This document shows, piece after piece, positions 30,505-35,115 of a stretch of DNA of 35,115 nucleotides. This stretch comes from Clostridia bacterium (GTDB taxonomy: Bacteria; Bacillota; Clostridia; Christensenellales; Aristaeellaceae). A program made the translations under genes and the position numbers. The notes beneath the pieces were generated by a model that was not told the DNA's origin, made no database searches, and was given only the letters and a program-made list of their open reading frames with translations. The stretch is from contig JAFWES010000079.1 of NCBI GenBank assembly GCA_017512805.1, positions 1-35,115 of the forward strand, given 5' to 3'. The stretch's first letter is position 1. Every line of letters begins with the position of its first letter.

Positions 30505-31808
30505 GAACGGACCTGCCCGAGGCCTTTGTCCGGCGGATCCGGGCGCAGCTGGGGGCCGGGAGCGAGGCCTTTTTCGAGGCGATGTCGCAGCCCCCGGTCC
30601 GAGGGCTGCGGATGAACCCCCTGCGGGAGGGCGGCCGGGTTCCCTTCCGGGACGCGGGCGACCGGATTCCCTGGTGTCCGGAGGGATGGGAGATTCCCGC
30701 GGATTCCACGGCGGGGGTCACGATTGCCCACGAAGCCGGGGCTTTCTATCTGCAGGAGCCGGGAGCCATGATTCCGGCCCGGGTCATGGATGCCCGGCCG
30801 GGGGAGCGGATCCTGGATCTTTGCGCGGCCCCCGGCGGGAAGAGCACCCAGATGGGGGCGGACATGAGGGGCGAGGGCCTGCTGGTATGCAATGAGCCCG
30901 TCCCCAGGCGGGCGGCGATCCTGAGCCGGAACATGGAACGGATGGGGATCCCCCACAGCGCGGTCATCTGCGCCTGGCCGGAAAAACTGGCGGACCGATG
31001 GTCGGAGGGGTTTGACGGCGTCATGGTGGACGCGCCCTGCAGCGGGGAGGGCATGTTCCGGCGGAATCCCGAGGCCGCCGCGGAATGGAGCGAGGAAAAG
31101 GCGCTGGGATGCGCGGCCCGGCAGCGGGAGATCCTGGAGGCGGCGGCCCGGATGGTGCGGCCGGGCGGGCGGATGGTCTATGCCACCTGCACCTTCCATC
31201 CGGCGGAGAACGAGGAGCAGGTGAAAGGCTTTTTACGGGCCCACCCGGAGTTTGAGGCGGAAGGGTTCACGCTGCCCGGGGCGGACGGAAGCGGGGGAAT
31301 GTTTACCTGCTGGCCGCATCTGAGCCGGGGAGAGGGGCAGTTCACGGCGCTGCTTCGGAAGAAGGGAGACGCCCCGGCGCGCCTGCCCGGCGGGGAGGCC
31401 GGATTCCGGATGAATCCGGAGGCGCGGAAGATGCTCCGGACCTGGCCGGACGGGCTGGAGGAGCCCAATGCCCTGTTCGGAAACACGGCGGTGCTGCTGC
31501 GGGAGATTCCCGATCTGGCGGGGATCCGGGTCCTGCGGCTGGGGCTCCATCTGGCGGAGCTGCGGGGAAAGAACTGGATTCCCGATCACGCGGCGGCTGT
31601 GGGGCCAATGACGGCGGGAAGAACGGTGACGGAGCTCGACGGAAAAGAGGCGCTGAGGTATCTGGCCGGGGAGACGGTCGAAGGGGACGCGAAGGGATGG
31701 ACGGTGATGATGCACCGGGGGCTGGCTCTGGGATGGGGGAAGGGCAGCGACGGGATCATCCGGAACCACTATCCCAGGGGACTGCGAAACGGAAAGCTGA
31801 CGGAGTAG
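30501..31808 (+). CDS. RsmF/RsmB-type rRNA (cytosine-C5) methyltransferase
   Basis: The protein has 435 residues and starts at an ATG overlapping the upstream stop, after GGAGGA. The SAM-binding motif LDLCAAPGGKS, motif IV DAPCSGEGMFR (Cys180) and motif VI YATCTF (catalytic Cys230) are intact. A C-terminal RsmF-type PUA-like region follows (residues about 295-430; NALFGNTAVLLREIP, then LRLGLHLAELRGKNWIPDH). It should methylate a cytosine of 16S rRNA. The YebU/RsmF subtype is indicated by the C-terminal domain, but the exact position modified cannot be told. Confidence 0.92.
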   Translation: MRTDLPEAFVRRIRAQLGAGSEAFFEAMSQPPVRGLRMNPLREGGRVPFRDAGDRIPWCPEGWEIPADSTAGVTIAHEAGAFYLQEPGAMIPARVMDARPGERILDLCAAPGGKSTQMGADMRGEGLLVCNEPVPRRAAILSRNMERMGIPHSAVICAWPEKLADRWSEGFDGVMVDAPCSGEGMFRRNPEAAAEWSEEKALGCAARQREILEAAARMVRPGGRMVYATCTFHPAENEEQVKGFLRAHPEFEAEGFTLPGADGSGGMFTCWPHLSRGEGQFTALLRKKGDAPARLPGGEAGFRMNPEARKMLRTWPDGLEEPNALFGNTAVLLREIPDLAGIRVLRLGLHLAELRGKNWIPDHAAAVGPMTAGRTVTELDGKEALRYLAGETVEGDAKGWTVMMHRGLALGWGKGSDGIIRNHYPRGLRNGKLTE

Positions 31809-31849
31809 GGGACGGGGAAAACGGAAAAAGGGAAAAGGGGGGCACAGGG

Positions 31850-32461
31850 ATGATCCGGAATGTGGTGTTTGATATGGGAAATGTACTGCTGCGGTTTGAG
31901 CCGGAGCTGTTTATGACCCGGCGGGGCATCGTGGATCCGGAGGACCGGGACACCGTGATGCGGGAAATGTTCCAGAGCGTGGAATGGGTGCAGATGGATA
32001 TGGGGATTCTGAAGGAGGAGACCGCGGAGCCCCTGATCCTGGAGCGGATTCCGGAACGCCTGCGGGACCGGGCGCGGGATATGCTGTATCACTGGTGGGA
32101 GCCCCGGCAGATGCTGCCGGGGATGGAACGGCTGGTGAAGCGCCTGAAAAAGGCGGGGTATGGGATCTATCTGCTGAGCAATGCCAGCGTGCATCAGCCG
32201 GAGTACTGGGAAAGCGTGCCGGTGAGCCAGCTCTTTGACGGGACGATGATTTCCGCGATCGTGAAGGTGATCAAACCCTGCCCGGCGATTTACCGGCTGT
32301 TTACGGAGGAGTTCGGGCTGAAGGAAGAGGAGTGCGTATTCATTGACGATTCGCCCGTGAACGTGGCCGGGGCGGTGGCCTGCGGATGGAAGGGAATCGT
32401 GTTTCACGGGGATCCGGTGGAGACGGAAGAAAAGCTGAAGGCCTTGGGGTTGGACTTTTAA
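31850..32461 (+). CDS. HAD-family phosphatase (YihX-like)
   Basis: The protein has 203 residues. HAD motif I is VVFDMGNVLLRF (Asp8; the DxGNV form of the YihX subgroup), motif II LLSNAS, motif III Lys in VKVIKPCPAIY and motif IV FIDDSPVNV. The cap is the small helical type between motifs I and II. YihX homologues dephosphorylate sugar phosphates such as glucose 1-phosphate; the substrate here is uncertain. The gene follows the methyltransferase by 41 bases and precedes a terminator. Confidence 0.92.
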   Translation: MIRNVVFDMGNVLLRFEPELFMTRRGIVDPEDRDTVMREMFQSVEWVQMDMGILKEETAEPLILERIPERLRDRARDMLYHWWEPRQMLPGMERLVKRLKKAGYGIYLLSNASVHQPEYWESVPVSQLFDGTMISAIVKVIKPCPAIYRLFTEEFGLKEEECVFIDDSPVNVAGAVACGWKGIVFHGDPVETEEKLKALGLDF

Positions 32462-32689
32462 TCGCGGGCCTTCGGGTGCCGCCGCTTTTTCAGTAAACAA
32501 CCGCTCCGCACTGAGGTATTCCCCTCCTGGGGAAGCCTCTCGCCCCCGCAACCTCAATCGGCGCACAGCCGCTTTGGGGCAGCGGCTGCGCTTGTTTCGG
32601 TTGAGGCGGTCACCTTCCTTTCGCCTTCAGCGAACGCCCCACAGGGGCGACGGTCGGCTCCCGCCCCGGCGATTCAGCCGGGGCGTTTT
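32462..32689. other. 228-base gap with a partial repeat element and hairpins
   Basis: No gene is visible. A left-end copy of the dispersed element occupies about 32501-32546, then a large hairpin (AACCTCAAT to about ATTGAGG-like arms around AGCCGCTTTGGGGCAGCGGCT) at 32550-32606, a CGCCCCACAGGGGCG hairpin near 32634-32649, and a terminator at 32662-32690. Confidence 0.65.
32501..32546 (+). repeat. Left-end copy of the dispersed inverted-repeat element
   Basis: Twenty-four bases at 32510-32533, beginning ACTGAGGTATTCCCC, are identical to 24845-24868 of the full element; similarity extends left through CCGCTCCG and right through CTCTCGCCCCCG. The right arm is not recognisable, so this copy is truncated or rearranged. 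Confidence 0.8.
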
Positions 32690-32690
32690 T
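32662..32690 (+). terminator. Terminator after the HAD phosphatase gene
   Basis: CGCCCCGGC, loop GATTCA and GCCGGGGCG are followed by five T residues. It directly abuts the stop codon of the convergent cysteine desulfurase gene. Confidence 0.88.
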
Positions 32691-33805
32691 CAGCGGTGGG
32701 CCAGGCCTCTGGCCTCGGCCAGCGCTTCGGCGAGGGCGGCGACGTCATCCTCGCTGTTCATGCGGGAGAAGCCGAGGCGAAGGGCTCCGTCGATAACCCG
32801 GGGAGGGAGACCGATGGCTTCCAGCACGTGGGAACGGCGGCCCTGCTTGCAGGCGGAGGATTTGGACACATAGACGGATTTGGATTCCAGAAAGTTCATG
32901 AGCACCTCGGAACGCCACCCGGGGAGGGACAGATTCAGAATATGGGGCGCTTCCGTTTCGATGAAACGGGCCTCCGGAACCTTTTCGGCGATCAGGCGGC
33001 GGGCCAGGTCTTTCAGGGAGCGGATCCGGTCGGTCTGAGGATCCAGGGCGCAGGCCGCGGCGAAGGCCGCGATCTGGGGGAGGGGCTCGGTGCCGGCCCG
33101 GAGGCCGGATTCCTGGGAGCCGCCGACGATCCGGGGGGCCAGGCGGAGGCCGGGACGGATATAGAGGGCTCCGATGCCCTTGGGGGCGTGAATTTTGTGA
33201 CCGCTGACGGAGATCAGGTCCGCCCCCAGGGACCGGGCCTGAAAGGGGATTTTCCGAAAGGCCTGAACCGCGTCGGTATGGAGGAGGGCCCTGGAGCCGG
33301 CGGACTTCAGCAGGCGGGAGACGGCCGCGATATCGGTGACCGCGCCGGTTTCGTTATTAACCATCATCAGGGAGACCAGGACGGTATCCTCCCGAAGGGC
33401 GGCCGCGACGGAATCGGGGGAGATCCGGCCGGTGGCGTCCGGCCGGAGACGGGTGATTTCATAGCCCTGGGCTTCCAGAAGATCCAGGGAGCGGCGGACC
33501 GCGTCATGCTCCGCCAGGGAGGAAAGGATGTGCCGCCCTTGCCGCTTCATGGATTCCGCGCCGGAGAGAATCGCCAGGTTATCGCTCTCCGAGCCGCAGG
33601 AGGTAAAGAGCACCTCGGAGGGGGAGGCGGCCCCCAGGGCCTGCGCCACCGCGGCCCGGGAGGATTCCAGGAGCGCGCGGGCCTTTCGGCCGAGGGTATG
33701 GGTGGAAGACGGGTTGCCGTACTCTTCCAGCATGGCGTGGAGAGCGGCCTGGGCGGCCTCGGGGCAGACCCGGGTGGTGGCGGCGTTGTCAAGGTAATGA
33801 TCCAT
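32690..33805 (-). CDS. NifS/IscS-like cysteine desulfurase
   Basis: The protein has 371 residues and starts at an ATG 6 bases after GGAGG. It is a class V PLP aminotransferase: YLDNAATT start, HDAVRRSL, the Schiff-base Lys204 in SGHKIHAPKG, GGSQESGLRAGTE, and the catalytic Cys319 in SKSSACKQG. The SGHKxxxPKG and SSAC segments place it in the NifS/IscS group that donates persulfide sulfur for Fe-S clusters and tRNA thiolation. No IscU or ThiI gene is adjacent; the SmsC-SmsB scaffold genes 6 kb away and the two hydrogenases are plausible clients. Group assignment is secure; the client is not. Confidence 0.93.
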   Translation of the reverse strand: MDHYLDNAATTRVCPEAAQAALHAMLEEYGNPSSTHTLGRKARALLESSRAAVAQALGAASPSEVLFTSCGSESDNLAILSGAESMKRQGRHILSSLAEHDAVRRSLDLLEAQGYEITRLRPDATGRISPDSVAAALREDTVLVSLMMVNNETGAVTDIAAVSRLLKSAGSRALLHTDAVQAFRKIPFQARSLGADLISVSGHKIHAPKGIGALYIRPGLRLAPRIVGGSQESGLRAGTEPLPQIAAFAAACALDPQTDRIRSLKDLARRLIAEKVPEARFIETEAPHILNLSLPGWRSEVLMNFLESKSVYVSKSSACKQGRRSHVLEAIGLPPRVIDGALRLGFSRMNSEDDVAALAEALAEARGLAHR

Positions 33806-33908
33806 CGGGAACCTCCAATATACCGTAAACGGAAGAAAATCCGGCAGAGCCGGGCGGGCCCAGAACAGCCAGCTGCCATTGTAGCAGAAAAAAGAGCGAA
33901 AAAAAAGC

Positions 33909-33937
33909 TTGACTTCATTCCCGGACTGCGGTAGAAT
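33909..33937 (+). promoter_or_regulatory. Promoter of the rplM-rpsI operon
   Basis: TTGACT at 33909-33914 and TAGAAT at 33932-33937 are 17 bases apart, each one base from consensus. Confidence 0.85.
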
Positions 33938-33943
33938 GGCCGA

Positions 33944-34048
33944 TGGTATCAATAGCTCCGCTAGCCCCGGTAGCTTTTGTACGAAGCCGGACGTGCGACC
34001 ATCACGGCCGGAGGAACCTTGCGAAGATTCATTTGAGGAGGGACACCC
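33944..34048 (+). promoter_or_regulatory. Structured leader of the rplM-rpsI mRNA
   Basis: The predicted leader is about 105 bases. CCGGACGTG and CACGGCCGG can pair with one mismatch around CGACCAT (about 33988-34012), and GCTT/AAGC with flanking CCG/CGG can form a hairpin upstream. In other Bacillota an L13 leader mediates autoregulation; homology to that RNA was not tested here. Confidence 0.45.
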
Positions 34049-34480
34049 TTGAAAACGTTTTTACCGAAAGCCGCGGACATCGACCGCAAGTGGTACGTTG
34101 TGGACGCGGAGGGGCAGGTGCTGGGCCGTGTGGCCAGCCAGGTCGCGAACATCCTGCGCGGGAAGAATAAGCCCATTTACACGCCCAATGTTGATACCGG
34201 AGACTATGTCATCATCATCAACGCGGACAAAGCGATTCTGACCGGCAAGAAGCTGGATCAGAAGTTCTACTATCATCACAGCGGATACGCCGGCGGCCTG
34301 AAGGCGACCAGCTATCGGCGGCTGATGGCCGAAAAGCCCGAGATGGCGATGCGCCACGCGATCGTGGGCATGCTGCCCAAAGGGCCGCTGGGGCGGAAGA
34401 TGGCGAAGAAGCTGCACGTCTATGCCGGCGCCGAGCATGAGCATGCGGCCCAGAAGCCCGAAGATCTGGAACTGAAGTGA
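34049..34480 (+). CDS. rplM: Large ribosomal subunit protein uL13
   Basis: The protein has 143 residues and begins [20 protein letters not shown] with [17 protein letters not shown] and [11 protein letters not shown], the uL13 signature; [20 protein letters not shown] follows near the C-terminus. The start codon is TTG, 6 bases after GAGGAGGG. It heads the conserved rplM-rpsI operon and may be autoregulated through its leader. Confidence 0.98.
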   Translation: MKTFLPKAADIDRKWYVVDAEGQVLGRVASQVANILRGKNKPIYTPNVDTGDYVIIINADKAILTGKKLDQKFYYHHSGYAGGLKATSYRRLMAEKPEMAMRHAIVGMLPKGPLGRKMAKKLHVYAGAEHEHAAQKPEDLELK

Positions 34481-34504
34481 GACGCGAAAAGGAGATAGAG
34501 AAGA

Positions 34505-34894
34505 ATGGCTAAGGTAGAATACAGTGCTGTTGGCCGCCGGAAAAAGGCTGTGGCCCGCGTCCGCCTGGTGGCCGGCGAGGGGAAAATCACCATCAACAAG
34601 CGTGATATCGATCATTATTTCGGTCTGGAAACCCTGAAGATGACCGTGCGGCAGCCTCTGGCGCTGACCAGCCAGGGCAGCTTCGACGTGCTGGTGAACG
34701 TGAACGGCGGCGGGCTGACCGGTCAGGCCGGCGCGATCCGGCACGGCATCAGCCGGGCGCTGTGCAAGGCGGATCCCGATCTGCGGGTGTCCCTGAAGAA
34801 GGCCGGGTTCCTGACCCGCGACCCGAGAATGAAGGAACGGAAGAAGTACGGCCTCAAGGCTGCTCGTCGCGCTCCGCAGTTCAGCAAGCGCTGA
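34505..34894 (+). CDS. rpsI: Small ribosomal subunit protein uS9
   Basis: The protein has 129 residues and starts at an ATG after AAAAGGAGA. It shows [13 protein letters not shown], the central [19 protein letters not shown] and the invariant C-terminus ending FSKR that reaches the P-site tRNA. It lies 24 bases after rplM and ends at a strong terminator. Confidence 0.98.
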   Translation: MAKVEYSAVGRRKKAVARVRLVAGEGKITINKRDIDHYFGLETLKMTVRQPLALTSQGSFDVLVNVNGGGLTGQAGAIRHGISRALCKADPDLRVSLKKAGFLTRDPRMKERKKYGLKAARRAPQFSKR

Positions 34895-34912
34895 TATCCC
34901 CGTATGATGGCT

Positions 34913-34943
34913 CCGGAACCGGATCGGTTCCGGGGTTTTTTTT
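34913..34943 (+). terminator. Terminator of the rplM-rpsI operon
   Basis: CCGGAACCG, loop GAT and CGGTTCCGG, then GG and eight T residues, 19 bases after the rpsI stop. Confidence 0.95.
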
Positions 34944-34954
34944 CGCTTCGCGGG

Positions 34955-34983
34955 TTGATATTCGGCCAGAAAACGCATATAAT
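34955..34983 (+). promoter_or_regulatory. Promoter downstream of rpsI
   Basis: TTGATA at 34955-34960 and a perfect TATAAT at 34978-34983 are 17 bases apart, giving a start near 34990. No coding sequence with a ribosome binding site starts within the remaining 125 bases of the window. Confidence 0.78.
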
Positions 34984-34989
34984 AACCCG

Positions 34990-35057
34990 AGTTTGACAGT
35001 TGCGAGACAGAAGAAACCCGCTGAGCGTTGCCTCATAACGCATAGCGGGTTTTCTCA
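34990..35057 (+). ncRNA. Candidate small RNA or leader with a two-step hairpin
   Basis: Behind the promoter a structured segment follows: AAACCCGCT (35014-35022) pairs with AGCGGGTTT (35044-35052), and inside it GCGTT (35025-35029) pairs with AACGC (35037-35041). The outer stem ends in a short T-rich TTTTCTC. A further hairpin, TTTCTC (35051-35056) with GAGAAA (35063-35068), overlaps its 3' side and would compete with it. This fits a short terminated transcript of about 65 bases or an attenuator for a gene beyond the right edge. Beyond 35050 the sequence is clearly AT-richer. Confidence 0.4.
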
Positions 35058-35115
35058 ATTTCGAGAAATGTTGTATGTAAATATCACTTCAGATATTTTT
35101 TCAGCATCTGGTTGA

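Noticed and set aside
32696-33934. 412-residue plus-strand open frame
   Set aside because: It is the Gly-rich antisense shadow of the cysteine desulfurase gene.
34762-35115. Open frame running off the right edge
   Set aside because: It overlaps rpsI out of frame, crosses its terminator and lacks a ribosome binding site.

Overview
The window looks like a chromosomal segment of a GC-rich, strictly anaerobic member of the Clostridia (Bacillota), probably from a gut or rumen community. The reasons are the gene order yicC-remA-gmk-rpoZ-coaBC, the cdaA-cdaR pair, a DUF6062-type protein, strong AGGAGG-like ribosome binding sites, frequent TTG starts, two [FeFe]-hydrogenase-family proteins, a PPi-type phosphofructokinase and a minimal SUF-like Fe-S system. 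A genus cannot be fixed from sequence reading alone. No tRNA, rRNA, CRISPR array, transposase or phage gene was recognised.

Layout. 1-3459: the 3' part of a giant secreted protein made of about eleven Cna-B-like isopeptide domains, four of them in an exact 276-bp tandem period. 3604-6132: a secreted family-5 substrate-binding protein with an acidic insertion, closed by a strong terminator. 6247-10410: a MacAB-like export operon with two HlyD-type adaptors, one before and one after the ATPase and permease. 10623-11888: a PPi-type phosphofructokinase behind a perfect consensus promoter. 12011-13495 (minus strand): a group-B-like [FeFe] hydrogenase.

13813-18431: a plus-strand gene run divergent from that hydrogenase: dCMP deaminase, DUF6062-like zinc protein, DRTGG protein, HATPase kinase-like protein, a hydrogenase-like protein with a sensory-type H-cluster signature, a second DRTGG protein and a PHP phosphoesterase. 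This reads as a hydrogen- or redox-sensing signalling module, here without the HydABC structural genes that I recall next to similar modules. It is the most interesting system in the window. Four 25-bp tandem repeats lie between the two divergent units.

18555-21914: the housekeeping operon yicC-remA-gmk-rpoZ-coaBC. 21980-23620 (minus): a nadD-yqeK fusion followed by rsfS. 23789-24055: rpsT. 24119-24769 (minus): a secreted SH3-like protein. 25174-26849: smsC-smsB (SufC/SufBD-like). 26960-28944: cdaA-cdaR (c-di-AMP synthesis). 29051-32461: a membrane protein of unknown function, a MinD-like ATPase, an RsmF-type rRNA methyltransferase and a HAD phosphatase. 32690-33805 (minus): a NifS-like cysteine desulfurase, a likely sulfur donor for the Fe-S genes. 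34049-34894: rplM-rpsI.

Non-coding structure includes well-formed sigma-A-type promoters, several intrinsic terminators (some bidirectional between convergent genes), a dispersed intergenic inverted-repeat element with one full and three partial copies, 21-bp tandem repeats at the cdaA promoter, and a promoter-plus-hairpin unit at the right end that may encode a small RNA.
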